A stretch of 64,000 bases of DNA, from contig NZ_BMMP01000021.1 of assembly GCF_014645895.1 (NCBI RefSeq), forward strand, positions 1 to 64,000, read 5' to 3'. Below, in pieces: positions 38,050 through 46,108 of the stretch. Each line of letters starts with the position of its first letter. Within the stretch, counting starts at the first letter, position 1. A program made the position numbers and the translations under genes. The DNA comes from Streptomyces daqingensis. Its GTDB lineage: Bacteria; Actinomycetota; Actinomycetes; Streptomycetales; Streptomycetaceae. Below the pieces are notes generated by a model. The model saw only the letters and a program-made list of their open reading frames with translations, was not told the DNA's origin and did no database searches.

Positions 38050-38703
38050 CTAGCTGGCAGGCACGAGTCGGCTGGTGAAGCCCTCGTTGCACAGTCGACG
38101 GTAAGCCTCCGCTACGTCATCCGGCACCGGCTGCCTGATCATGAATCCCTGCTCCGGGTAGATCAGCAACCGCTGCAGCGCGCCGACGAGCATGTCGACT
38201 ACCAAGTGAACGTCCTGGATCGACTCGACGTACTCGTCAAAAGTCATCGGAGTGGACGCACTGATGATCTCCACTTCGGGCCAGAGTTTGCGCGCCGTGG
38301 CGTACGCACGCCGCTCTTCGTACGGCTTGCTGACTAGGACCGCAGACGACACCTGGATGCCGGCCTCTTTGAGTAGTTCCTTCGAGAAGCGGATGTTCTC
38401 GCCAGTGTTCCGGGCGTGGGGCTCTACAAGCACGGCTGAGCTGGGAACGCCGAGTTCCAGCGCCCGCTCTCGATAGTGGATGGCTTCTCCGCGCGGCATG
38501 CGGTCTTGAGTGGTGGGGCTGGTGGCTCCGGTGAAGACGAGCAATGGAGCGAGGCCGCGCTTGTACAGATCCACCGCCGTATCCGCTACGCCGAGATCGT
38601 GGCTGCCCAACCCGACTGCGACTGAGCACGGGCGCATGGCGTGCCCCATCTGGTGGTAGTCCCACAAACGCCGCGCGTCAGCCCAAGACTGCGTCGAGAT
38701 CAC
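38050..38703 (-). CDS. YdcF family protein (DUF218, ElyC/SanA/YdcF)
   Basis: A 217-aa cytoplasmic protein with the DUF218 Rossmann-like fold: SVAVGLGSHDLGVADTAVDL, LLVFTGATSPTTQDRMPRGE, and the signature ARNTGENIRFSKELL followed by AVLVSKPYEERRAYATA. It lacks the transmembrane helix of SanA/ElyC. The GTG at 38703 overlaps the GntR stop codon by four bases (GTGA), with AGAAGGG upstream, so it is translationally coupled to the regulator. The biochemical role of this family is not settled. On an AICE it is probably cargo or part of the regulatory unit. Confidence 0.82.
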   Translation of the reverse strand: MISTQSWADARRLWDYHQMGHAMRPCSVAVGLGSHDLGVADTAVDLYKRGLAPLLVFTGATSPTTQDRMPRGEAIHYRERALELGVPSSAVLVEPHARNTGENIRFSKELLKEAGIQVSSAVLVSKPYEERRAYATARKLWPEVEIISASTPMTFDEYVESIQDVHLVVDMLVGALQRLLIYPEQGFMIRQPVPDDVAEAYRRLCNEGFTSRLVPAS

Positions 38704-39494
38704 TGCTGGCCCTTCTGATCCTTCGCCGAGTCCGGGACCTTGAACTCGTACTCCCAAGCGAAGCGCGATGCTGCATGCACGCCGATCGCGAACTCCACCA
38801 CCGTGCCAGAGGCAGTGAACGTCGTCCTGTGCAGCTCAACGACTGGTTCCCCCGGAGGCAATTGCAGCTGCTTCACTTCGTCCGACGTCGGAGCGCGCGC
38901 GAAGATCTCTTCCTTCATGTGGTCGATCTCGTACCCCGCGTCGTACAGCACGCGGAACCCGCCACCGCGCCCAGCTGGCCCAGGAGTCGGGTCGACGAGC
39001 CTTGTGCCCTCGACGTGTTCGGGGCGGTAGTAGCTGGTGAGCGAGTGCGTCGGTTGGTCGCCTTCCTTCACGAGTCGTGCTCGTGCATACACTTCCGCAC
39101 CTTCAGGCAGGCCATGGGCAGCGGCGACCAGCGGCGGGGCCTCAACCAGGTTGATCGTCTGCGTCTGCTCATTGCGGCGGTAGGCACGTCCGGAGGCGAC
39201 GCGGTCGGCGATGAAGGCGACCTCGTCGCCATCACGCCACTTGGCCTTGTCGTATCGAGCGATGCCCAGCCGCTTTAGCGGAACTCGCTGCCGTACGACG
39301 GTGCCATGACCCCGTGACGAGGTGACCAGGCCCTCTGCTTCGAGGGCTTTGTAGGCCGCATGCACGGTCGACTTGGAGCCTTCACCTGCTTTGACCAGCT
39401 TGCGAATCTCGGGAAGCTGCTGGCCAGGCTCGTACTCGCCCCCCTTGATCTGCTCTGCCAGCTTGTCAGCCAGCTCTCGCCACTTGGGCGCCAT
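38700..39494 (-). CDS. GntR-family (HutC-type) regulator of the AICE, KorSA-like
   Basis: A 264-aa regulator with an N-terminal GntR winged helix (KWRELADKLAEQIKGGEYEP, EGSKSTVHAAYKALEAEGLV, SSRGHGTVVRQ) and a C-terminal UTRA ligand-binding domain (EVYARARLVKEGDQPTH, VVELHRTTFTASGTVVEFAI). By position it corresponds to KorSA of pSAM2, which represses transfer and replication genes. A palindromic operator array lies immediately upstream, so autoregulation and control of the divergent transfer operon are likely. The ATG at 39494 (MAPKWREL) is chosen because homology starts there. Confidence 0.85.
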   Translation of the reverse strand: MAPKWRELADKLAEQIKGGEYEPGQQLPEIRKLVKAGEGSKSTVHAAYKALEAEGLVTSSRGHGTVVRQRVPLKRLGIARYDKAKWRDGDEVAFIADRVASGRAYRRNEQTQTINLVEAPPLVAAAHGLPEGAEVYARARLVKEGDQPTHSLTSYYRPEHVEGTRLVDPTPGPAGRGGGFRVLYDAGYEIDHMKEEIFARAPTSDEVKQLQLPPGEPVVELHRTTFTASGTVVEFAIGVHAASRFAWEYEFKVPDSAKDQKGQQ

Positions 39495-39528
39495 CTCTGA
39501 ACCCCTTCCGACCAGTCCAGTCAAACAT

Positions 39529-39600
39529 AGTCCCAGGACTGTTGACAGTCCTGGGACTGCGTGGCACTGTCTTGCTCAGTAACCCCGCAGTCCTAGGACA
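39529..39600. promoter_or_regulatory. Operator array of AGTCCTAGGACT-type palindromes between gntR and transfer operon
   Basis: A perfect 14-bp inverted repeat (AGTCCCAGGACTGT / ACAGTCCTGGGACT, 2-bp centre) spans 39529-39558. It is composed of two palindromic sites AGTCCCAGGACT and AGTCCTGGGACT. A third site AGTCCTAGGACA lies at 39589-39600. A TTGACA (39543-39548) overlaps the array and could be the -35 element of the rightward operon. These are probable binding sites of the adjacent GntR regulator. Confidence 0.75.
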
Positions 39601-39655
39601 GCGCCGAATTGGGGCTTCTTGGGGCTGCTCCAATACAGCAAGGCTGGGAGTAGAT

Positions 39656-39985
39656 ATGCCGTCCTTCAAGATCGACACTTCGACTGCTGTGGTGTTCGTC
39701 GCGACTGCGCCGACGCCGAAGCTGGTGAACAAGAAGACCGGTGAGGTCGCGGTCGACCGTGAGACGCAGGCGAAGATGATGACCGTTGGCCTGCTGATCT
39801 CGGATGAGGGTGAGGGCAACCTGTACCAGGTGTCCGTGCCCGAGACCGGCGTCCCGGAGAACTTGCAGCCCGGTACCCCGGTCTCCGTGGTGGGGCTCAA
39901 GGCCCGGGACTGGGAGAACGAGTTCAACGGGCAGAAGCGTCACGGGATCGCCTTCCGCGCGGTCGCGATCACGGCGGGTGCCTGA
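39656..39985 (+). CDS. Conserved AICE protein preceding the translocase
   Basis: A 109-aa protein, first gene of the rightward operon. It has a compact beta-rich pattern: FKIDTSTAVVFVATAPTPKL, MTVGLLISDEGEGNLYQVSV, GTPVSVVGLKARDWENEFNG. I recall close relatives upstream of FtsK/TraSA genes in other Streptomyces elements but no defined function. The ATG at 39656 follows GGGAG, and its stop is 2 bp before the next start, so the two are coupled. Confidence 0.7.
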   Translation: MPSFKIDTSTAVVFVATAPTPKLVNKKTGEVAVDRETQAKMMTVGLLISDEGEGNLYQVSVPETGVPENLQPGTPVSVVGLKARDWENEFNGQKRHGIAFRAVAITAGA

Positions 39986-39987
39986 TC

Positions 39988-41340
39988 ATGGCGGACCTCT
40001 CTACGGTGCTGGAGATCGCTGGTCCCCTCGCGGGGGCTGGTGGTCTCGGCTACGCCAAGGTCCGCGCCCCGCGCGTCTACTGGTCGCTTGTCGGGCTGCC
40101 GGTGACCTGGGGGCGGTTCGTCGTCACCTACCGCTCCACGATGGATGTGTGCGGGCTGACGGTGCAGCCCTCCCGGCTGCGGGCCTTCCTCGCGCGGAAC
40201 ATCGCCCGGCAGGCTCAGGTGCAGCCGGTCCCGCCGAAGATCCGCCGTGTGGGCGGTACCTCGACGGGCCTGCGGGTGAGTTTGCGGCTGCCTGCCGGCC
40301 TGGAACCTGCCGACGTGGCCGCCGCCTCGGGTCGTCTGCGTCATGCCTGGGGTGTCCACGCGGTGAACGTGGTGGAGACAAGGCCCGGTGTGGTTGAGCT
40401 GCGGATGACCGGCTACGACGTGCTGAAGAAGGTGCGCATGCCCCGCCGTTCGCCCTCGGGTGAGCTGGTGGTGCCGGTGGCTTTGCGGGATGACGGGACG
40501 GCGTTCGTCCGCGACTACCGCAAGGTCCCCCACGCACTCACGCTCGGTGCGAACCAGTCGGGCAAGTCGATGTACCAGCGCAACCTCATCGCCGGACTGG
40601 CGAAACTGCCGGTCGGGTTGATCGGGGTGGACTGCAAGCGCGGTGTCGAGCAGTCCCGCTACGCCCCTCGTCTCTCGGCTCTGGCGACGACTCCGGAGGA
40701 GACCTCGGGTCTGCTGGATGTCCTGGTGGGGGAGATGGAATCGCGTTTCGACCTGCTTGCCGAGCACGGCGCCTCGGACCTGTGGGAACTCCCCGCGCGT
40801 CTGCGGCCGATACCGCTGGTCCTGCTGGTCGATGAGGTCGCAGAGCTGTTCCTGACCGCGGCGAAGAAGGACGAGGAACGCCGGGACCGGATGGTCATGC
40901 AGATGATCCGCCTCGCGCAGATGGCCCGCGCCGTGGGCATCTACCTGGAGGTCTGCGGACAGCGCTTCAGCTCCGAACTCGGCAAGGGCGCCACGATGCT
41001 CCGCGCACAGCTGACCGGCCGCGTCGTCCACCGGGTGAACGACAAGCAGACCGGCGAGATGGGCCTGGGCGACATCGCACCCGAAGCCGTCGCCGCGGTC
41101 ACCACGATCGCACCGGACCGGCCCGGTGTCGCGGTGGCCGGTGACTCCTCCGGCGGCTGGTCCTACATCCGCACCCCCGAGACCAGCCCGGCTGAAGCGG
41201 TCGCGGTCTGCCGCGAGTTCGCGCACCTGACCCCGCACCTGCCGGCACTCACACCCTTCCGCCCCGTCCTCCCGGCGGCCGATGAGCCGACGCCGGTTGA
41301 GCGTCCCTCGCTGGTCAAGCCCCGGCCCGTCACCGAATAG
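39988..41340 (+). CDS. FtsK/SpoIIIE-type conjugative DNA translocase (TraSA-like)
   Basis: A 450-aa ATPase that moves double-stranded DNA between mycelia, the single protein required for Streptomyces conjugation. Walker A is GANQSGKSMYQRN (residues about 188-200) and Walker B is IPLVLLVDEVAELFL (about 275-289). A downstream arginine-containing region ERRDRMVMQMIRLAQMARA is also family-typical. The N-terminus has a weak hydrophobic segment (EIAGPLAGAGGLGYAKV) that may associate with the membrane. It is the core of the transfer module. Confidence 0.92.
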   Translation: MADLSTVLEIAGPLAGAGGLGYAKVRAPRVYWSLVGLPVTWGRFVVTYRSTMDVCGLTVQPSRLRAFLARNIARQAQVQPVPPKIRRVGGTSTGLRVSLRLPAGLEPADVAAASGRLRHAWGVHAVNVVETRPGVVELRMTGYDVLKKVRMPRRSPSGELVVPVALRDDGTAFVRDYRKVPHALTLGANQSGKSMYQRNLIAGLAKLPVGLIGVDCKRGVEQSRYAPRLSALATTPEETSGLLDVLVGEMESRFDLLAEHGASDLWELPARLRPIPLVLLVDEVAELFLTAAKKDEERRDRMVMQMIRLAQMARAVGIYLEVCGQRFSSELGKGATMLRAQLTGRVVHRVNDKQTGEMGLGDIAPEAVAAVTTIAPDRPGVAVAGDSSGGWSYIRTPETSPAEAVAVCREFAHLTPHLPALTPFRPVLPAADEPTPVERPSLVKPRPVTE

Positions 41341-41440
41341 GCCGCACTTCCCAACCGGTTGGCGTGACCGCCTCACGCCACGTCCCTACCCCACCCATGC
41401 CTGAAACCGAACTGACTCTCATCTGGAAGGAGGTGCCTCA

Positions 41441-42187
41441 ATGACGAAGATGCAGGCAGAGCGGGCCGCGATCCTCACCGCAGGAGTCGTGATCATCGTC
41501 CTGACGGTGGCCGCGTTCTGGCTCTCCTACGCACACCTCGCCGACGTGGCCAAGGAAAACGGCCTGGCCAAGAGCCCCGAGCGTGCTTGGGCATGGCCGG
41601 GCACCATCGACCTGTTCATCCTCGCCGGTGAAGTCCTCATGTTCCGCGCCGCACTTCGCGGCGGCTGGGACTGGTGGGCCTTCTCCCTCACCGCCGCGGG
41701 CTCCCTCGGCTCCATCGCACTCAACGTCGCCGGCGTCGGCACCGATGACCTGAGCCTCGATCACGTCGTCGCCGCGGTCCCGCCGACCGCCGCACTGCTG
41801 GCCTTCGGCGCCCTCATGCGACAGGTCCACAACCTCGTCACCGATGAAGCCGCCGACCCCGTCCCCGCGCCGACGCCGGTCACCGAAGTCGAACGCGAAG
41901 CGGTCCACCAACCCGCGACACCTGCCCCTGCCGAGCTGCCAGGGCCGACCCCGGCGCCGGCCGATCCCGCACCGGTCTCCGTCGAGGCACCCGCTGCCCC
42001 CGAGCCCGAGCCCGAGCCGGTCCCGGCCGCCGTTCCGATCGTGCCTCCGGCGCTGGTGGATCACGCACGGAAGGTCGCCGACGCCCACCACGCGCAGACC
42101 GGAACCCGCATCGACACTCCGACTCTGCGCGCTCGCCTCGGAGTCCCTGACCACCTGGCCGACGCCATCGCCGCTCAACTCGCCTGA
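41441..42187 (+). CDS. DUF2637 membrane protein, SpdB2-like plasmid spreading protein
   Basis: A 248-aa protein with four hydrophobic segments in the first 130 residues: ILTAGVVIIVLTVAAFWLSY, WPGTIDLFILAGEVLMF, WWAFSLTAAGSLGSIALNVA and HVVAAVPPTAALLAFGALM. A Pro/Glu-rich linker and a C-terminal DNA-binding-like helical region (VPDHLADAIAAQL) follow. Such proteins mediate intramycelial spread of transferred elements. A strong GGAAGGAGGTG ribosome-binding site precedes it, 100 bp after traSA. Confidence 0.85.
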   Translation: MTKMQAERAAILTAGVVIIVLTVAAFWLSYAHLADVAKENGLAKSPERAWAWPGTIDLFILAGEVLMFRAALRGGWDWWAFSLTAAGSLGSIALNVAGVGTDDLSLDHVVAAVPPTAALLAFGALMRQVHNLVTDEAADPVPAPTPVTEVEREAVHQPATPAPAELPGPTPAPADPAPVSVEAPAAPEPEPEPVPAAVPIVPPALVDHARKVADAHHAQTGTRIDTPTLRARLGVPDHLADAIAAQLA

Positions 42188-42200
42188 AAGGACACCGCAC

Positions 42201-42392
42201 ATGGCACGCCCGAACCACTTCACCAACGTCCAGCGCTTCGGCCCGGTCCAGGTCGGCACCCGCGCGGACGCACGCGGCCGGCAGAAGCACACCGCCGCCT
42301 GCACCGCCCCACGCTGCGGCTTCTCCGCCGACTACGACTCCCGCCCCGCGGCCGAACTCGCCGCCCGCACCCACACCTGCACCACCAACTGA
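42201..42392 (+). CDS. Mobile element transfer protein (63 aa)
   Basis: A small basic protein (MARPNHFTNVQRFGPVQVGT) with a Cys/His pattern CTAPRCGF ... HTC that could bind zinc. The family is common in Streptomyces AICEs between SpdB2 and SpdD. It starts 13 bp after the DUF2637 stop with AAAGGA. Confidence 0.75.
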   Translation: MARPNHFTNVQRFGPVQVGTRADARGRQKHTAACTAPRCGFSADYDSRPAAELAARTHTCTTN

Positions 42393-42407
42393 TCAGGAAG
42401 GACAGGC

Positions 42408-42731
42408 ATGTTCACCCCGAAATACCCGGCACCCGACCAGGCCAGCACCGCCCCGGTCCCGATCGTGACCACCCTCGGCACCACCGACACCCCGACGTAC
42501 GCGGTCGCACAGGCGCCTGCCGTTCACGCTCCCGCGCCGACACCGGCGCCTGCCTCCCGGCCCTCGGTGCACATCTCCCCGGCCGGTGCCGGTCTCGCCG
42601 TAGCCGGTGGCGCCGCCGCCGTCCTGATCGTCGGGACGGTCCTGGTCTCCATGCTCCTCGCGGTCGCGATCACCGCGGCATCGGTCGCCGTGTGCGCCGT
42701 GGTCATCCGCTCGCTACTTCACCACCGCTGA
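42408..42731 (+). CDS. SpdD-like spreading protein
   Basis: A 107-aa protein with a Pro/Ala/Thr-rich N-terminal half and a C-terminal hydrophobic hairpin (GLAVAGGAAAVLIVGTVLVS, LLAVAITAASVAVCAVVI). This is the SpdD architecture of plasmid and AICE spread genes. It starts 15 bp after the transfer protein with a GAAGGA site. Confidence 0.8.
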   Translation: MFTPKYPAPDQASTAPVPIVTTLGTTDTPTYAVAQAPAVHAPAPTPAPASRPSVHISPAGAGLAVAGGAAAVLIVGTVLVSMLLAVAITAASVAVCAVVIRSLLHHR

Positions 42732-42825
42732 AGGGCCCCCGGGGCGGCCTCTACCGCCAAGTATCCGCCGCCCCGGGTGCCTGCATCCCTCCCGAATCCG
42801 AAGATCCGAAAGGACACCCACCATC

Positions 42826-43014
42826 ATGACCCAGCCCACCCCTGCCCGCGTCCGCCGCTGCCCCGACTGCGACGGCTTCCCCGTCGTCGCCATCGACACC
42901 GGCACCCGCCACGCCGACGGCACCCGCGCCACGCTCCGCATCACCTGCACCGGCTGCGACGGCACCGGCACCGTCTCCCGCCCTGCTCGCCTCACGACTC
43001 CGGTGGGGCGGTGA
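42826..43014 (+). CDS. Small zinc-ribbon protein (62 aa)
   Basis: Two CxxC pairs (CPDCDG and CTGCDGTG) frame a short beta region, a DnaJ-type or rubredoxin-like zinc-binding pattern. It lies within the transfer/replication operon and overlaps the next start by four bases (GTGA). The function is unknown; accessory DNA or RNA binding is possible. Confidence 0.65.
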   Translation: MTQPTPARVRRCPDCDGFPVVAIDTGTRHADGTRATLRITCTGCDGTGTVSRPARLTTPVGR

Positions 43015-43208
43015 CCACAGTGGCTGACCTGCGTACCAGCGAGAACCGCCCGGGGCTCCACGTCACCAAGGACGACGAATACACCCCCGCCACCGGCGAC
43101 TTCTACTGCCCCTGCGGCGAGTCCGGCCACACCAACGGCGACGCCAACGTCAGCTCGATGGTCGCCTACTACACCGCCCACAAGAACATCTGTGGGGGAC
43201 GCAAGTGA
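43011..43208 (+). CDS. Small conserved AICE protein (65 aa)
   Basis: Starts at GTG 43011 and overlaps the preceding stop; its own stop overlaps the repSA start, so three genes are coupled in a row. A Cys/His-containing segment FYCPCGESGHTN and a terminal NICGG suggest metal binding. No known function. Confidence 0.65.
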   Translation: MTTVADLRTSENRPGLHVTKDDEYTPATGDFYCPCGESGHTNGDANVSSMVAYYTAHKNICGGRK

Positions 43209-44596
43209 CCGACACCGCCACCGCGGTGGGCCTGGACCCGATCACCCTGGGAGACCTTCTCAGGGTGGCCGGGTCCCCCGGCTTCGACCGCTGGGAAGAA
43301 CAAGTACGCCGCACCGGCGGCTGCTCCGACCCCATCCACCTGACCGGCTCCACCGTCACCCGCGACCGGAACACCGGCGAGGTCCTCTACTCCTACTCCA
43401 CCGCCGACGAACCCGGCGGCAGGCTCCGCGTCGCCTGCGGCAACCGCCGCGCCTCCCGCTGCCCCGCCTGCGCCTGGACCTACGCCGGAGACGTCTTCCA
43501 CCTCATCCGCGCCGGCATCACCGGCGATCCCCGCCTGGACATCCCCGACCGCATCCGCGCACACCCCGGCGTGTTCGCCACCCTCACCGCCCCGAGCTTT
43601 GGGGCCGTTCACAACCGGCCGACCTCCGGTCGCTGCGTCTGCGGTGCCCGCCATGCGGAGAACTCCCCTGTGCTCGGGACCGCGATCGACCCGAAGCGCT
43701 ACGACTACGCCGCGGCGGTGCTGTGGAACAACCACGCCAGCGTGCTGTGGCAGCGCTTCACCATCTACCTGCGCCGCGAAGTCGCCGCACGCGCCGGCAT
43801 CACACAGACCCTGCTCAAAGAGACCGCCCGCGTCTCGTTCGGGAAGGTCGCCGAGTTCCAACGCCGCGGCGCGATCCACTTCCACGCCATCATCCGCATC
43901 GACGGACCCGACGGCCCCACCTCAACCCCACCCGCCTGGGCATCGACCGCGTTGCTCGAGGACGCGATCCAGGCCGCCGCCCGCCGCGCCCAGACGACCG
44001 TGCCCGCTGCCGGTGACCAGCCTGCCCGGACGCTGCGATGGGGCAGCCAGGTCGACGTCCGCGCTATCGGCACAGACCAGGGCCAGGAACTCACCGATGC
44101 GGCCGTGGCTGGCTACGTGGCCAAATACGCCACCAAAGCAGCCGAGACCACCGGCACCCTGGACCGCCGCATCGGCGAGATGTCCGAGCTGGACAAGCAT
44201 CCTGACCTGCCCGACCACACACGGCAGTTGATCCGCGCCTGCCGCGATCTGGATGACCTTTACCCGGACAGGAAGCTGTGGGCGTGGGCGCACATGCTCG
44301 GCTTCCGCGGCCACTTCATGACCAAGTCCCGCGCCTACTCCACCACCCTCACCGAACGGCGCCAGGTACGCGCCGACTACCGCGCCGCACAAGAACGCCG
44401 CGAACGCGGCCTCCCCGACCCCGACGAACACACCGAGGCCACCACGCTCACCCTCGCCCACTGGACCTACGCCGGCCACGGACACACACCCGGCGAATCC
44501 TGGCTCGCCGCCAACATCCACCGCGACCTACAGACCAACCGAGAAACCGCACGCGAAGCGCTCGCAGACCTGGACGACTTGGAGGTGGCGGCATGA
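43205..44596 (+). CDS. repSA: RepSA-type rolling-circle replication initiator
   Basis: A 463-aa initiator of pSAM2-type AICEs, which replicate by rolling circle after excision. Visible motifs: zinc-finger-like CGNRRASRCPACAWTY, metal-binding HUH pair AIHFHAIIRID (His about 225 and 227), and the candidate catalytic tyrosine region AVAGYVAKYATKAAE (about 300-314). The GTG start at 43205 overlaps the upstream stop and the stop overlaps xis (ATGA). An origin is not recognised within the gene; the structured non-coding DNA on the left of the element is an alternative site. Confidence 0.88.
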   Translation: MTDTATAVGLDPITLGDLLRVAGSPGFDRWEEQVRRTGGCSDPIHLTGSTVTRDRNTGEVLYSYSTADEPGGRLRVACGNRRASRCPACAWTYAGDVFHLIRAGITGDPRLDIPDRIRAHPGVFATLTAPSFGAVHNRPTSGRCVCGARHAENSPVLGTAIDPKRYDYAAAVLWNNHASVLWQRFTIYLRREVAARAGITQTLLKETARVSFGKVAEFQRRGAIHFHAIIRIDGPDGPTSTPPAWASTALLEDAIQAAARRAQTTVPAAGDQPARTLRWGSQVDVRAIGTDQGQELTDAAVAGYVAKYATKAAETTGTLDRRIGEMSELDKHPDLPDHTRQLIRACRDLDDLYPDRKLWAWAHMLGFRGHFMTKSRAYSTTLTERRQVRADYRAAQERRERGLPDPDEHTEATTLTLAHWTYAGHGHTPGESWLAANIHRDLQTNRETAREALADLDDLEVAA

Positions 44597-44787
44597 AGCG
44601 CACCCTCCCCGAGCGCTACCTCACTCCGCTGGACCTCGCTGACCTGCTGTGCGTCCCGGTCGAGACCGTCTACCAGTGGCGCCGCAAGCGCACCGGTCCC
44701 CGCGGCTTCCGCGTCGGCCGACATGTGCGCTACGACCCCGAGGACGTTCAGACCTGGGTGGCCTCCCAGGTCGAGGAGGCCGCCTGA
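44593..44787 (+). CDS. xis: Excisionase (Xis), MerR-like helix-turn-helix
   Basis: A 64-aa HTH_17-type protein: YLTPLDLADLLCVPVETVYQWR followed by RVGRHVRYDPEDVQTWV. It overlaps repSA upstream and int downstream by four bases (ATGA each), giving a coupled repSA-xis-int block as in pSAM2. It should direct the integrase toward excision. Confidence 0.9.
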   Translation: MKRTLPERYLTPLDLADLLCVPVETVYQWRRKRTGPRGFRVGRHVRYDPEDVQTWVASQVEEAA

Positions 44788-46025
44788 TGGCCGGACATAT
44801 CCAAGACCGCTGGTACAAGACCAGCACTGGCGACGACGGCAAGCCCGTGAAGACCAGGACGGACCGCTACGGCACCGGCATGCGCTACCGCGCTCGCTAC
44901 GTGGCACCGGATGGCACGGAGAAGAGCCGTTCATTCCCCGACAGGCAGAAGCGCGAGGCAGACGCTTGGCTCGCCAACACGGCGGCCGATATGACGCGCG
45001 GCGCCTACGTCGACCCGAAGGCGGCTCGTACGACCTTCCGCCAGTACGCGGAACGGTGGTTGGCGGTACAGACGACCGACGTGTCGACGCAGGACGGTGC
45101 AGAGCGGTACCTCCGGCTGCATGCGTACCCGCACATCGGTTCTCGTCCGCTCGGCTCCTTCAAGCCGGAACACGTCCGCAAGTGGCTTCGGGAGCTGGAG
45201 GACAGGGGCGTTCCCGGCACGTACGCCGTGCACATCTACGGGACTGTGCGAGCCGTCCTCTCAGCCGCAGTCGATGACGGGTACCTGGCTCGGAACCCGT
45301 GCAGTGCACGGTCCGTGCGGCCCCCGGCGCGGGACACCAAGCGCGTCACTCCGTGGCTTCCGGAGCACGTCGCCGCGGTTCGCGGGGCACTTCCGGGACG
45401 GTTCCAGGCCATCGTCGACGCTGCCGGCGGTTGCGGCCTGCGACAGGGAGAGGTGTTCGGACTCGCTGCGGACGCCGTCGACTTCGAGGCTCAGACCGTG
45501 CATGTGGTGAGGCAGGTGAAGCTGATCCGCGGCCAGGCGGTATTCGCACCGCCGAAGTGTGAGAAGGAGCGCGACATCCCGCTGCCCGCTGTCGTCTCCG
45601 ACGCGCTCAGGTCGCACATGCGCCGCTGCGAGCCGGTCAAGGTGACGCTTCCCTGGCGTCGGCTGGACGGTCCCCAGGTGACGCACAACCTGATCTTCAC
45701 CGGTACTCGGGGAACCGTCATACGCCGGAAGGACTTCAATACCCGGTACTGGAAACCGGCTCTCGTCGCCGCTGGCGTCCTTCCAGAGCCAGAGCCAGGA
45801 GAGAGCCCCGAAGCGGCCCGCGAGCACGGCACGCACGCGCTCAGGCACTTCTACGCCTCGGTGCTGCTGGAGGCAGGCGAGAACATCAGGGCCGTGAGCG
45901 AGTATCTGGGTCACGCCGACCCGGCGATGACGCTTCGGGTGTACGCGCACCTCATGCCCAGCAGCCGGGAGCGCACCCGGAAGGCCATCGACTCTGTGCT
46001 GGGTGGGCCTGCTCCCCCGCCCTGA
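44787..46025 (+). CDS. int: Tyrosine site-specific integrase of the AICE
   Basis: A 412-aa tyrosine recombinase. Catalytic residues: Arg in GGCGLRQGEVFGL (about 218), His and Arg in THALRHFYASVLLE (about 350/353), and Tyr385 in LRVYAHLMP, preceded by the LGHADPAMT box. The N-terminus carries an arm/SAM-like core-binding domain (TTFRQYAERWLAVQTTD ...). It lies 83 bp from the right att site, the usual position. The att in miaA is probably its chromosomal target. Confidence 0.94.
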   Translation: MAGHIQDRWYKTSTGDDGKPVKTRTDRYGTGMRYRARYVAPDGTEKSRSFPDRQKREADAWLANTAADMTRGAYVDPKAARTTFRQYAERWLAVQTTDVSTQDGAERYLRLHAYPHIGSRPLGSFKPEHVRKWLRELEDRGVPGTYAVHIYGTVRAVLSAAVDDGYLARNPCSARSVRPPARDTKRVTPWLPEHVAAVRGALPGRFQAIVDAAGGCGLRQGEVFGLAADAVDFEAQTVHVVRQVKLIRGQAVFAPPKCEKERDIPLPAVVSDALRSHMRRCEPVKVTLPWRRLDGPQVTHNLIFTGTRGTVIRRKDFNTRYWKPALVAAGVLPEPEPGESPEAAREHGTHALRHFYASVLLEAGENIRAVSEYLGHADPAMTLRVYAHLMPSSRERTRKAIDSVLGGPAPPP

Positions 46026-46042
46026 CGGCCCAGAGACGGCCC
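46025..46042 (+). repeat. Arm-type direct repeat, right copy
   Basis: ACGGCCCAGAGACGGCCC, identical to 35152-35169. It begins at the last base of int and lies 66 bp before the right att. Confidence 0.6.
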
Positions 46043-46057
46043 CACACGCCGACGAAA

Positions 46058-46092
46058 CCCCCTCACCGGCTAGAAAGCTGCTGGTCAGGGGG
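46058..46092 (+). terminator. Terminator after int
   Basis: A 10-bp stem with one mismatch (CCCCCTCACC / GGTCAGGGGG); the loop contains a further GCT / AGC pairing. It is followed by CTTCAT and separates int from convergent miaA. Confidence 0.65.
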
Positions 46093-46108
46093 CTTCATCG
46101 TCCCTTGC

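Noticed and set aside
37380..38078. Open frame of 232 codons in the AICE non-coding region
   Set aside because: It reads as low-complexity Pro/Ser then Trp/Val/Arg sequence with no domain, and would have to span the terminator-like hairpin at 37990.
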